Source: Aminobacter sp. AP02
GTDB taxonomy: Bacteria; Pseudomonadota; Alphaproteobacteria; Rhizobiales; Rhizobiaceae
Direction: 5' to 3'
Assembly (NCBI RefSeq): GCF_003148805.1
Contig: NZ_QGGX01000011.1
Coordinates: forward strand, 112,734-176,733
DNA length: 64,000 nt
Part shown: in pieces, positions 28,705 through 37,033 of the stretch
Layout of the letters: every line of letters begins with the position of its first letter
How positions within the stretch are numbered: position 1 is the first letter of the stretch
Notes under the pieces: generated by a model
What the model was told of the DNA's origin: nothing
Databases searched by the model: none
Seen by the model: only the letters and a program-made list of their open reading frames with translations
Program-made: the position numbers and the translations under genes

Positions 28705-29208
28705 CTATATGACGCCTGTTTTGGCAAGCAGCAGGGCCGACACGTAAAGGCCGAAGCCAAAGACGGTGTGGGTGAGCAGGCTGCGCAACCGCGCGACGTT
28801 GGGCCTTGGCGTCTTCGACGCAGCGACGCCGGCCCCCATGCCAGGCTGCATGATGAAGAATGGCGCTGCGACCGTCAGCACGCCGACGATCAGCGCCGGA
28901 AGCAATGTTGGGTTACGCGCCCAGTCGATACCCCAGGTCGTGAGCAGGAGACCTGCGAAGACGATGCCGATGGCATAGTGCGCGCTCCAGCCGATGACGC
29001 GCTCGCCGCGAACAGGCGACGCCTTCGCGATTGCGTCATGCGCGAAGCGTCCGCGCGGGAAGTGGCCGATCCAGCGCCCGACCATCGCAAAGTTGAGCGC
29101 CGGGATGCCAAAAAGGAGCTTCGAAAGGATGCCCCAGAGATCCATCACGATCGTTGCGCCGGTGCCGATCAATACCGCGTACACAAGGACTTCCAGCACT
29201 TCACCCAC
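28705..29208 (-). CDS. DUF2938-family membrane protein
   Basis: A 167-residue integral membrane protein with four to five hydrophobic helices. GTGATIVMDLWGIL, VGRWIGHFPRGRF and FFIMQPGMGAGVAASKTP match the DUF2938 family, of unknown function. It is divergent from the ArsR-rhodanese gene, and the shared 108-base region holds a strong palindrome, so that regulator probably controls it. A role in sulfur handling is inference only. Confidence 0.85.
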   Translation of the reverse strand: MGEVLEVLVYAVLIGTGATIVMDLWGILSKLLFGIPALNFAMVGRWIGHFPRGRFAHDAIAKASPVRGERVIGWSAHYAIGIVFAGLLLTTWGIDWARNPTLLPALIVGVLTVAAPFFIMQPGMGAGVAASKTPRPNVARLRSLLTHTVFGFGLYVSALLLAKTGVI

Positions 29209-29263
29209 CTGCTTTCATCGATGGCGCACCGAAGGCGGCTCCATGCCGCCTGCTGGCTTGCGC

Positions 29264-29289
29264 ATCATTCAATAACTTAATTGAATGAT
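29264..29289. promoter_or_regulatory. palindromic operator between DUF2938 and ArsR-rhodanese genes
   Basis: ATCATTCAAT (29264-29273) and ATTGAATGAT (29280-29289) are perfect ten-base arms around AACTTA. The site is AT-rich in a GC-rich genome and sits 27 bases before the regulator's start. This is the form expected of an ArsR/BigR-type operator that overlaps a promoter. Confidence 0.75.
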
Positions 29290-29316
29290 TGATGGAGGAA
29301 TGATAGGTTAGAGTCA

Positions 29317-29985
29317 ATGACCTCAGCAGAAACCCGGATCTTCGCCGACACCGCCGAACTTGCTCGCACGCTTGGCAACAGCCACAGGCTGATGCTGCTC
29401 GAGCATATCGCCCAGGGCGAGCGCTCGGTCGAGCGACTGGCCGAGCTTTGCGGCCTGTCCGTCGCCAACGCTTCGCAGCATCTGCAGCAGCTCAGGCGTG
29501 CTGGTTTCGTGGAAACGAGACGAGACGGCAAGCATGTGCTGTACAGGCTGGGAAACGGGCCGATCCTGCCCCTGCTCTCGGCGCTCAGGCAGCAGGCGGA
29601 GTGCAATCATTCGCAGATGCGCCAACTCGTGGCGGACGGCATCGGCCGGCGCGAGACGCTTGAAGCGATCTCGCCAGCAGAGTTGCTGGCGCGGATGCAG
29701 GAAGGCAGCGTGACCTTGCTCGACGTTCGCTCGCACGAAGAATACGCGCTGGGGCATCTGCCGGGCGCGATCAACATTCCGGCCGAAGAACTCGAGCGAC
29801 GGTTCGCCGAACTTCCGGCAGACCAGGAGATCGTAGCCTATTGCCGGGGCCTCTACTGCCTTCTTTCCTTGGACGCCATCGCGGCCTTGCATGCGAAGGG
29901 CCTGCAGGCACGCCGGCTGGCGAACGGCTTCCCGGAATGGAAGGCCGCCGGACTACCTGTCGAGGCGTATTCGGACCCATCATAA
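29317..29985 (+). CDS. ArsR-family regulator fused to a rhodanese domain
   Basis: A 222-residue fusion. The N-terminal winged helix (residues 10-95) has LAELCGLSVANASQHLQQLRRAGFVETRRDGKHVLYRL. The C-terminal rhodanese domain (about 118-215) has LLDVRSHEEYALGHLPGAINIP and the active-site loop YCRGLYCLLS with Cys176. Such fusions can sense sulfane sulfur or another thiol-reactive signal through the rhodanese cysteine. The divergent DUF2938 gene and the palindrome between them suggest autoregulation and one target. Confidence 0.9.
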   Translation: MTSAETRIFADTAELARTLGNSHRLMLLEHIAQGERSVERLAELCGLSVANASQHLQQLRRAGFVETRRDGKHVLYRLGNGPILPLLSALRQQAECNHSQMRQLVADGIGRRETLEAISPAELLARMQEGSVTLLDVRSHEEYALGHLPGAINIPAEELERRFAELPADQEIVAYCRGLYCLLSLDAIAALHAKGLQARRLANGFPEWKAAGLPVEAYSDPS

Positions 29986-30063
29986 CACTATGAAGCCATC
30001 ACCGCGGGTGTCGGCACATGCGTCGAGCTGCTCTGCTTGACCTAGGACGAAGGGACTAGGTCC

Positions 30064-30084
30064 AATGCGCTTGTCAAACGCATT
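30064..30084. promoter_or_regulatory. inverted repeat upstream of marR
   Basis: AATGCG (30064-30069) and CGCATT (30079-30084) are perfect arms around nine bases, 54 bases before the marR start. MarR regulators commonly bind such sites to repress their own efflux operon. Confidence 0.5.
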
Positions 30085-30138
30085 CGATCAAATTACATAG
30101 GAGCCTAATGATATTCATCCTAAGCGATAGGAAATGCG

Positions 30139-30582
30139 ATGAGCGCCGACGCCCTGAAGAGCGCATTCTTCGATGAATTGCTGAAGGTCAACCGCAAGCT
30201 GCGGACGATGTTCGACGCACGGGTGAAGAAGCGCGGGCTGACCCTGGCACGCGCCCGGCTGCTGATGCAGATCGCAGAACGCGAAGGCGACACCCAGGCC
30301 GAACTCGCCGAGCTCATGCATATCGAGCAGCCGTCACTCGTGGGGCTTCTCGACGGTCTGGAAAAGAAGGGGCTGGTGGTGCGCTGCACCACCGACGACG
30401 ACCGCCGCGCCAAGCGGATTTTTCTCACGCCTGCCGCGCGGCGCGAAACCGACGGCATGGTCACCTATGTCGAAGAACTGCGCAGCCAAGTGCTTGCCGG
30501 CGTCGACGACGCCGACATCGAAAGCGCGACGCGCGTTCTCGGCATACTGAGCCGCAACATCGGCGAGGCCGCCGAGGACTGA
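30139..30582 (+). CDS. MarR-family transcriptional regulator
   Basis: A 147-residue winged-helix regulator. The DNA-binding part is QAELAELMHIEQPSLVGLLDGLEKKGLVVRCTTDDDRRAKRIFLT (about 53-98), with the conserved DDRR wing. Terminal helices form the dimer. Its stop codon is immediately followed by the GTG of the transporter gene, so it heads a drug-efflux operon that it probably represses. Confidence 0.92.
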   Translation: MSADALKSAFFDELLKVNRKLRTMFDARVKKRGLTLARARLLMQIAEREGDTQAELAELMHIEQPSLVGLLDGLEKKGLVVRCTTDDDRRAKRIFLTPAARRETDGMVTYVEELRSQVLAGVDDADIESATRVLGILSRNIGEAAED

Positions 30583-32277
30583 GTGGCCGAGATGCAACGA
30601 CAAGCTGATGCCGAAGAAGGCCGCGACGAGACCGCGGAACCGCCGCAACCAGATGCCGCGCCGGAGTCGCAAGCGCAGGCGCCTGCCGCCCCACCGGCCT
30701 TCGTCCCCAAGCCGCCACTGATGGCCGCGGCCTATGTCGGTGCTTCGGTCATGCTCGGCCTGGCGCAGGGGCTCGGCATGAATCTCGTTGCCGCCAACAT
30801 CCCCCAGATACAGGGCACGATCGGCGCGACCGTCAACGAAACGACCTGGCTGGTTGCCGCCTACATGGCGCCCAACGTGTCGCTGTCGCTGGCCCTGATC
30901 AAGATCAGGACGCAATACGGCCTGCGCAATTTTGCCGAACTCAGCATCCTCGGCTTCGTCATCGCCTGCGTGCTCAATCTGTTCATCCGCGATCTGCCGT
31001 CGGCGCTGATCGTGCGCTTCATGAGCGGCATCGCGGCAGCGCCGATGTCGTCGCTGGCGTTCCTCTACATGCTGGAGTCGTTCCCGCCGGAGAAGAAGCT
31101 CAATATCGGGCTGCCGATGGCGCTGACCTCGATCACGCTGAGCGCGCCGCTGGCGCGACTGATCTCCCCTGCCCTGTTCGACCTTGGCGGGTTTCATGCC
31201 GTAACCATGTTCGAACTCGGCATGGCGATGGTTGCCTTTGCGCTTGTCTATGCCTTGCCCTTGGCACCGCAGCCGCGCGCCAAGGTGATCGAGAAGCTCG
31301 ACGTGGTCAGCTACCTGCTGATTGCTGTCGGCTTCGGCTCGACCGCGATCGTCCTGGTGCTCGGGCGACTTTACTGGTGGCTGGAAGCGCCGTGGATCGG
31401 CATGCTTTTAGCGTTGGCGGTGGTGTGCATCACCGTTGCAGCCGTCATCGAGCTCAACCGCAAGAACCCGCTTCTCGACATTCGCTGGCTGGCGAGCCCA
31501 CCGATCCTGCATTTCACCGGCGTGTTGCTGATGTTCCGGCTGGTGCTGTCGGAACAGGCGCTCGGGGCTTCCAGCCTCTTCCAGGCCTTGGGATTGACCA
31601 ACGACCAGACGCGCTCGGTCTACGGAGTCATCCTCGTCGCATCCGTCGCCGGCGGCATGACCTGTGCCGCACTGATGAAGCACGGCAAGGAGGAGCGCAT
31701 CCATATCGCAGCGTTGATCATGATTGCCGTCGGCGCTTACCTCGACAGTCGCGCCACCAACCTGACGCGGCCGGAACAGGTCTACTACAGCCAGTTCCTG
31801 ATCGCCTTTGCCGGCGCGCTTATCCTGCCCCCCGCCATGAAGAGCGGACTGATGTCTGCACTCAAGAAGGGCCCCAACTACATATTGAGCTTCATCATCG
31901 TCTTTTTGGCGACGCAGAGCCTCGGCGGTTTGCTGGGCTCGGCCGTGTTCACCAGCTTCGTTACGATCCGCGAGCAATTCCACCACAATGTGCTGATCGA
32001 ACACATCGCGCTGACTGACCCGCTGGTGGCGCAACGTGTCGCCCAGCTCGGCGGCGCCTACTCCAAGGTCATCACGGACAAGGTGCTGGTGAACGCCGAG
32101 GGCCTGGTCCTGCTGTCGCAGCAGGCGACGCGCGAAGCCTATGTGCTCGCCTATAACGACGCCTTCATGCTGATCACCGCGATCGCGCTCATACTGCTGT
32201 TCCTGCTCATTGCCCACATCGCCATCGTCGCCATCCGCAACAAGATGGCCGCGCCCCCACTCCCAGCTACCGCGTGA
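30583..32277 (+). CDS. MFS efflux transporter, DHA2 (EmrB-like)
   Basis: A 564-residue transporter with about 14 membrane helices and a hydrophilic N-terminus of some 45 residues rich in Ala, Glu and Pro. It starts with GTG directly after the marR stop. Internal sequence such as GATVNETTWLVAAYMAPNVS fits the EmrB/QacA branch. With the membrane fusion protein downstream it would form a two-part pump across the inner membrane, needing an outer membrane channel encoded elsewhere. Confidence 0.9.
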   Translation: MAEMQRQADAEEGRDETAEPPQPDAAPESQAQAPAAPPAFVPKPPLMAAAYVGASVMLGLAQGLGMNLVAANIPQIQGTIGATVNETTWLVAAYMAPNVSLSLALIKIRTQYGLRNFAELSILGFVIACVLNLFIRDLPSALIVRFMSGIAAAPMSSLAFLYMLESFPPEKKLNIGLPMALTSITLSAPLARLISPALFDLGGFHAVTMFELGMAMVAFALVYALPLAPQPRAKVIEKLDVVSYLLIAVGFGSTAIVLVLGRLYWWLEAPWIGMLLALAVVCITVAAVIELNRKNPLLDIRWLASPPILHFTGVLLMFRLVLSEQALGASSLFQALGLTNDQTRSVYGVILVASVAGGMTCAALMKHGKEERIHIAALIMIAVGAYLDSRATNLTRPEQVYYSQFLIAFAGALILPPAMKSGLMSALKKGPNYILSFIIVFLATQSLGGLLGSAVFTSFVTIREQFHHNVLIEHIALTDPLVAQRVAQLGGAYSKVITDKVLVNAEGLVLLSQQATREAYVLAYNDAFMLITAIALILLFLLIAHIAIVAIRNKMAAPPLPATA

Positions 32278-32283
32278 ACCACC

Positions 32284-33360
32284 ATGCTTACGAAAAGTCT
32301 CCGCCTGCTCCGCTCCGCCAGCACATTGCTGGCCATCGCGCTCGGCATCGCCGGGCTGACCTTGATCCTCTATGTCTGGCAATTGCCGCCGTTCACGAGT
32401 TCTGTCGTGGTCACCGAGAATGCCTATGTCCGCGGCCAGGCGACCATCCTCGCGCCCCAGCTTTCGGGCTACATCGCACAGGTGACGGTACAGGACTTCC
32501 AGGACGTCAAGGCGGGCCAGTTGCTGGTGCAGATCGACGATCGCATCTTTGTACAGAAGCTGGCGCAGGCACGCGCGACACTGGCAGCGCAGCAGGCTGC
32601 GCTCGCCAATTCCGAACAGCAGCGGCATTCGGCCGAAGCGCGGGTCAAGTCGGCAGAGGCGCAAGTTGGCTCCGCCAAGGTCGCCTATGACAACGCCCAG
32701 TCGAGCTGGGGCCGGATCGAGCCGCTGCTTGAACGCGGCGTGTCGACTCTGAGCGAAGCCGACAAGGTGCGCACGGCACTCGAACAGGCGCGCGCCGCCA
32801 ACAGCCAGGCAGAAGCCGCGGCCGAAGTCTCGCGTCAGGACCTGCAGTCGACCATCGTCGGCCGCCAGTCGCTGGAGGCGGCCGTCGCCGGCGCGGAGGC
32901 CGCCGTGCATCTCGCCGAAATCGACCTCCAGAACACACGCATCCTGGCGCCCGAAGACGGACGGCTCGGCGAAGTGGGCGCACGGCTCGGCCAATATGTG
33001 GCACCGGGCACGCAGTTGATGGCGCTGGTTCCCAAACGCACCTGGGTGGTTGCCAACTTCAAGGAAACCCAGCTGGCCAACATGAAGGTCGGACAGCCGG
33101 TGACCTTCACCGTCGATGCCCTCGGCCATGCGACCTTGACTGGGCATATCGAGCGCTTTGCCCCGGCCACCGGCTCGGAATTCACCGTGTTGAGACCCGA
33201 CAACGCCACTGGCAACTTTACCAAGGTGGCGCAGCGCCTGCCGGTTCGCATCAGCATCGATCCGGGCCAGGCGATAGCCGACCAGCTGTCGCCCGGCATG
33301 TCGGTGGTGGTGAGCCTCGAAACGAACTCGAGGCCGTCGGCCGAAGCGGCGGCGCGCTGA
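32284..33360 (+). CDS. HlyD/EmrA-family membrane fusion protein
   Basis: A 358-residue periplasmic adaptor. One N-terminal membrane helix (LLAIALGIAGLTLILYVW, about 16-33), then VTENAYVRGQATILAPQLSGYIAQVTVQDFQDVKAGQLLVQID (the biotinyl-lipoyl half), a long alanine/glutamine-rich coiled-coil hairpin (about 95-200) and the second lipoyl half with ILAPEDGRLGEVGARLGQYV. It starts six bases after the transporter stop and links that pump to an outer membrane channel. Confidence 0.93.
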   Translation: MLTKSLRLLRSASTLLAIALGIAGLTLILYVWQLPPFTSSVVVTENAYVRGQATILAPQLSGYIAQVTVQDFQDVKAGQLLVQIDDRIFVQKLAQARATLAAQQAALANSEQQRHSAEARVKSAEAQVGSAKVAYDNAQSSWGRIEPLLERGVSTLSEADKVRTALEQARAANSQAEAAAEVSRQDLQSTIVGRQSLEAAVAGAEAAVHLAEIDLQNTRILAPEDGRLGEVGARLGQYVAPGTQLMALVPKRTWVVANFKETQLANMKVGQPVTFTVDALGHATLTGHIERFAPATGSEFTVLRPDNATGNFTKVAQRLPVRISIDPGQAIADQLSPGMSVVVSLETNSRPSAEAAAR

Positions 33361-33388
33361 AGTCCACTTTCGTGTCGAGCCCGGTCGT

Positions 33389-33805
33389 TTATCCCGGCGG
33401 CATCCGCTCGAATGCCTGCAAGGCGGGGTCCATCCCGTCCCAGGCATGACCGCGGACGGTGTATGTCACCACCCGCGGATTGAATTGCGCAGGGTCGTCA
33501 AGGCTCGCCGCGTTGACCGCAATCCGGTCCGGCATAGCGACAAAAGTCAGATAGACCGGCGTTCCACAGGTCGGGCAGAAGGCGTGGACCTTTTCGTTGC
33601 CGCTATCGGCCGCTACCCGCCACGTGTTCGCTTCACCGGTAATCGTCATATCGGCGCGATTTGGGAAGGTCAGATAGGAGCTGTGCCCCGTGCCACTTCG
33701 TTTCTGGCAATCCAGACATTGGCAGTGGTTCTCGAAAATGGGTTCGCTGCCCGTTTCATAGCGGATCGCGCCGCATGCACATCCGCCGCTGAAGCGTTTG
33801 GTCAT
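33389..33805 (-). CDS. GFA-family zinc protein
   Basis: A 138-residue protein from ATG 33805 (MTKRFSGGCACGAIRYE). Zinc ligands are in GGCACG, HCQCLDCQKRSG and FCPTCGTPVY. The fold is shared with glutathione-dependent formaldehyde-activating enzyme, but most members of this broad family are uncharacterised. It lies 34 bases downstream of the SRPBCC gene, third in the ArsR-SRPBCC-GFA unit. Confidence 0.9.
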   Translation of the reverse strand: MTKRFSGGCACGAIRYETGSEPIFENHCQCLDCQKRSGTGHSSYLTFPNRADMTITGEANTWRVAADSGNEKVHAFCPTCGTPVYLTFVAMPDRIAVNAASLDDPAQFNPRVVTYTVRGHAWDGMDPALQAFERMPPG

Positions 33806-33839
33806 AACATTCTCCCGCAAGTCCTGATCGGCGCCAGGA

Positions 33840-34310
33840 TCAGGCCGATTTCTGCTTGGCGAAAACATCGATGGGACGGCCGGTTTCCAGGAAGGATTTC
33901 AGGCTGGACAGCACGATCGGCCAGCCCTTGCTGATGCCCTTCGCCATGCCGCTGCCGGCTTCCAGTTCATCATGGGTGACGGTCAGCCGGACCATGTCGT
34001 CATATTCCTCGACGTCGAATGTCACCCGGCTGTAGCTATCCGGATTTGCCGCCTCGGATGGATCAGCCCAGGTGATGACGAGGCGACGCGGCGGCGCGGT
34101 CTCGACGACCTTGCCGACAATCCTGACAGCTCGCTCATCGTTGGCCTGAACATGCTCCCACTTCGATCCGGGCTTCCAGTCCGAGACGTTTTCATGGCCC
34201 CAGTAGCGCCTGGCGAGTTCCGGTTTGGTGATGGCCTCGAACACCTTTTCCGGCGTCGAAACGATGTAGGTCACGTAGACAAAGCTGGTTTTCTCCTGGG
34301 TCATCGTCAT
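33840..34310 (-). CDS. SRPBCC (AHSA1)-family protein
   Basis: A 156-residue START-like protein from ATG 34310 (MTMTQEKTSFVYVTYI), with STPEKVFEAITKPELARRYWG and the terminal helix WPIVLSSLKSFLETG. This fold holds a hydrophobic ligand cavity. Its start overlaps the ArsR stop by four bases (ATGA), so translation is coupled. ArsR-SRPBCC pairs are common in soil bacteria; the ligand is unknown. Confidence 0.9.
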   Translation of the reverse strand: MTMTQEKTSFVYVTYIVSTPEKVFEAITKPELARRYWGHENVSDWKPGSKWEHVQANDERAVRIVGKVVETAPPRRLVITWADPSEAANPDSYSRVTFDVEEYDDMVRLTVTHDELEAGSGMAKGISKGWPIVLSSLKSFLETGRPIDVFAKQKSA

Positions 34311-34621
34311 TCTCCTTCGAGTTCCTTTTTCAGGTCGTGCAGCAGGCTCAGCCGCTGACGTTCGAATTTCCGTACCCACCGTTCGTAGACCTCGTGCAGT
34401 GGCACGGGATTGATGAAATGAAGCTTTTCCCGGCCCCGCCTGACCGTGCTCACCAGATTGGCCGCCTCCAGGATTTCGAGGTGCTGGGTTGCGGACTGCC
34501 GGGCCATGTCGAGGTTCTCGCAAAGCTGGCCGAGCGTCTGCCCGTTGTTTTCACACAGCAGATCAAGAAGCCTTCTGCGTGTCGGGTCGCCCAGCGCTTT
34601 GAAAACCTTGTCAGCGTCCAT
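34307..34621 (-). CDS. ArsR-family transcriptional regulator
   Basis: A 104-residue winged helix protein from ATG 34621 (MDADKVFKALGDPTRRRLLDLL); a GTG nine bases upstream is possible. The recognition helix is DMARQSATQHLEILEAANLVSTVRRGREKLHF. I see no cluster of cysteines that would make a metal site, so it probably senses something else. It heads the ArsR-SRPBCC-GFA operon and lies 27 bases from a perfect palindrome. Confidence 0.92.
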   Translation of the reverse strand: MDADKVFKALGDPTRRRLLDLLCENNGQTLGQLCENLDMARQSATQHLEILEAANLVSTVRRGREKLHFINPVPLHEVYERWVRKFERQRLSLLHDLKKELEGE

Positions 34622-34648
34622 CGGCCTCACTCATGTACGGGCCATAAT

Positions 34649-34668
34649 ATGCAGGTAAATACCTGCAT
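34649..34668. promoter_or_regulatory. palindromic operator upstream of the ArsR-SRPBCC operon
   Basis: ATGCAGGTA (34649-34657) and TACCTGCAT (34660-34668) are perfect nine-base arms separated by AA. The site lies 27 bases before the ArsR ATG on the minus strand, where a promoter would be expected. Confidence 0.75.
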
Positions 34669-34746
34669 GTCAAATCGAAGCAGCGGCAGCGCTGGAGATC
34701 CGACGTCACGAACAAAAACCGCCTCGCCGAGATCGATTCAATTATT

Positions 34747-34777
34747 GTCAACAATTGTTGTCGACAAATTTGTTGAC
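34747..34777. promoter_or_regulatory. overlapping palindromes upstream of the GntR gene
   Basis: GTCAACAA (34747-34754) and TTGTTGAC (34770-34777) are outer arms. Inside them CAACAATTGTTG (34749-34760) and TTGTCGACAA (34758-34767) are two further perfect palindromes that share three bases. FCD-type GntR regulators usually bind short TTG-N4-CAA-like sites, which fits autoregulation. Confidence 0.65.
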
Positions 34778-34842
34778 TTGTGAGCGATTGAGATTCAATG
34801 GTTTCCAGAATTACAGTTTGGACGCACTGCGAGGAGGGTTGG

Positions 34843-35532
34843 ATGGACGCCGAGGCCGGCAAGCGACACGCCACCGATCAGGAAATCTACGAAAAGATCT
34901 GGAATGCCATTGCGGAGCGCCAGATCGGCCCCGGAACGCGGCTGAAGGAAGAACAGCTCGCCGATATCTTTACCGCCAGCCGGGCACGCATCCGCCAGGT
35001 GCTGCAGAACCTTGCCCGCGACGGGCTGATCACGCTGGTTCCAAATCGCGGCGCCTTTGTATCGAAGCCGTCGATCGAAGAAGCGCGCGACGTGTTCTTT
35101 GCGCGGCGCACCATTGAGGAGCGGCTGGTCGAGCGGCTGTGCGCGACGATCGGCTCCGCCGGCATCGAGCGCCTGCGCCAACATGTCGACAACGAGCGCA
35201 AGGCGCATCAAGATGGCGATGTCGCGAGCGCCATCCGCCTGTCAGGCGCGTTTCACATGCTGATCGCCGAACTGGCGCAGTCGCAGATCCTCGCCTCCTT
35301 GCTGCGCGATCTTGTCTCGCGGACCTCGCTGATCATGGCGATGTACCAACAAAAGGACGTGCTCAACTGCGGCCCCGACGAGCATGCGGCGATCGTTGAA
35401 AGCATTACCGCGCGCGACGCCAGGAAGGCGCTGGCGGTCATGCATCACCATCTCGCCCATATCGAAAACCAGCTCGACCTCGAAAGCGAGCGCGTCGTAT
35501 CCCGCGACCTGGAAGATATTCTCAGCCTCTAG
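34843..35532 (+). CDS. GntR-family regulator, FCD subfamily
   Basis: A 229-residue regulator. ATG 34843 is chosen because GAGGAGGG lies just upstream. The winged helix (about residues 10-75) has LKEEQLADIFTASRARIRQVLQNLARDGLI and LVPNRGAFVSKPS. The C-terminal FCD domain has its histidines in FHMLIAELA, DEHAAIVESI and MHHHLAHIE, probably a metal and ligand site. It precedes the amidohydrolase gene by 61 bases and probably controls it. Confidence 0.92.
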   Translation: MDAEAGKRHATDQEIYEKIWNAIAERQIGPGTRLKEEQLADIFTASRARIRQVLQNLARDGLITLVPNRGAFVSKPSIEEARDVFFARRTIEERLVERLCATIGSAGIERLRQHVDNERKAHQDGDVASAIRLSGAFHMLIAELAQSQILASLLRDLVSRTSLIMAMYQQKDVLNCGPDEHAAIVESITARDARKALAVMHHHLAHIENQLDLESERVVSRDLEDILSL

Positions 35533-35593
35533 GTTCCATGTTCGAGCAGACATGCTCTGAGAGGCCCACCGGCCTAACTGAAGGCAAAAAGAC

Positions 35594-37033
35594 ATGGCGC
35601 AGCCAGACATCCTCGTGCGCAACGTAACCGCCGTGACCGTCGATCCCGAACGCCGGGTGATCGAGCGGGCGTGGCTCGCGGTCACTGGCGACCGTATCAG
35701 CGGCATCGGCACCGAACACGATGCCGAGCCCTCCGATGCCCGGGAGGTTGTCGACGGCACCGGCATGGTGGCGATGCCCGGCCTGATCGACGCCCATTCC
35801 CATGCCGGCCATGGTCTGGTGCGCAACGCCGGTGCAGGCCTCGACACCTGGTTCCAGGCTTGCGAGGAAATCTATGCGCGCGGCTCGACCGTGGCCTTCT
35901 GGCGCGCCGAGGCGCGGATGACCCAGCTCGAAAGGCTGCGCGGCGGCATCACCACCGGAATGACGCTGCTCGGTGGCGGCGCCGACATCTACCGCACCGA
36001 CGACCCGGCCTTTGGCGATGCCCATAGCGGGGCAACCGCGGAATCGGGCTTGCGCACCTTCATGGCGGTGGGACCGGGCCGACCGCCCTTCCCGCGCAGC
36101 TATCGCCAGTCTTCAGGCACCGGGCAGGCCCAGGATGTGACTGTCACGTTCGAGCGCCAGCTCGAGGTCAGCGAAAGCCTGATCGACAGCTGGAACGATC
36201 TTCTCGGCCGCGGCACCGGCGTGTGCCTGGTGATGCCGGTCTATTACGCCAATGATGTCGCTGAACCGGCCGCGCGCAAGCGCGTCATCGAGATGGGCGA
36301 AGCAGTCATGGAGTTGCGCCGTCGCAAGGGCGTGCTGTTCACCCAGGACGGCCACCGCGACGGCTCGATCGCGCTGGCGCGCGATCTTGGCGTCCTCGGT
36401 GAGTTCGCACTGCTGGGCCACAGCGTCGACCTCACCGAGGAAGATTTCGCGGCTCTGAAGGAAACCGGCGCCTCGATCATCCACAATCCGAGCGCGATCA
36501 TGTCCGTCTATGGCCGCTGCCCGGTGCCGGAACTCATCGAGGCAGGCATCACTGTGTGCCTAGGCTCGGATGCCGCCGCACCTGACCGCGGCTACGACAT
36601 GTTCCGCCACATGGCGCAGTGCATGCACTATCACCGCCGCCACTTTCGCGACCCGGCCTACCTGCCGCCCGGCAAAACGATCGAGATGGCGACGATCGAT
36701 GCGGCCAGGGCGCTCGGGCTGGAAAGCGAACTCGGCTCCCTGGAGATCGGCAAGAAGGCCGACATCATTTTGATCGACATGCGCAAGCCGCATCTCTACC
36801 CGCCGGTGATGCCGGTGACGCGCCTGGCGCATTTCGCCAACGCCGCCGACGTCGACACCGTCATCGTCAATGGCAAGATCTTGATGCGCGGGCGCAAGAC
36901 CGACCATCTCGACGCCGACGACATCCTCGCCGACGCGGCCGAACAGGCAGCGCTTGCCTTCGAGCGCACCGGACTGACCCATCTGCTCGAAGAGCCACAG
37001 GATTTCTGGCGCAACGCGCGCCAGCCGCTTTAG
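35594..37033 (+). CDS. amidohydrolase of the TRZ/ATZ deaminase family
   Basis: A 479-residue cytoplasmic metal-dependent hydrolase. The barrel motifs are PGLIDAHSHAGHGL (HxH), GHSVDL for the fourth strand, IIHNPSAIMS and LGSDAAAPDRG with the catalytic aspartate. The C-terminal part closes the composite beta sandwich (LGSLEIGKKADIILIDMRKPH). Relatives deaminate or dechlorinate triazines, guanine or adenosylhomocysteine; the substrate is open. The frame ends four bases into the convergent P1 peptidase gene. Confidence 0.9.
   Translation: MAQPDILVRNVTAVTVDPERRVIERAWLAVTGDRISGIGTEHDAEPSDAREVVDGTGMVAMPGLIDAHSHAGHGLVRNAGAGLDTWFQACEEIYARGSTVAFWRAEARMTQLERLRGGITTGMTLLGGGADIYRTDDPAFGDAHSGATAESGLRTFMAVGPGRPPFPRSYRQSSGTGQAQDVTVTFERQLEVSESLIDSWNDLLGRGTGVCLVMPVYYANDVAEPAARKRVIEMGEAVMELRRRKGVLFTQDGHRDGSIALARDLGVLGEFALLGHSVDLTEEDFAALKETGASIIHNPSAIMSVYGRCPVPELIEAGITVCLGSDAAAPDRGYDMFRHMAQCMHYHRRHFRDPAYLPPGKTIEMATIDAARALGLESELGSLEIGKKADIILIDMRKPHLYPPVMPVTRLAHFANAADVDTVIVNGKILMRGRKTDHLDADDILADAAEQAALAFERTGLTHLLEEPQDFWRNARQPL

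Noticed and set aside
31408..33447. Leftward open frame of 679 codons over the efflux genes
   Set aside because: It is antisense to the MFS and membrane fusion genes, both of which have strong family signatures and tight operon spacing.
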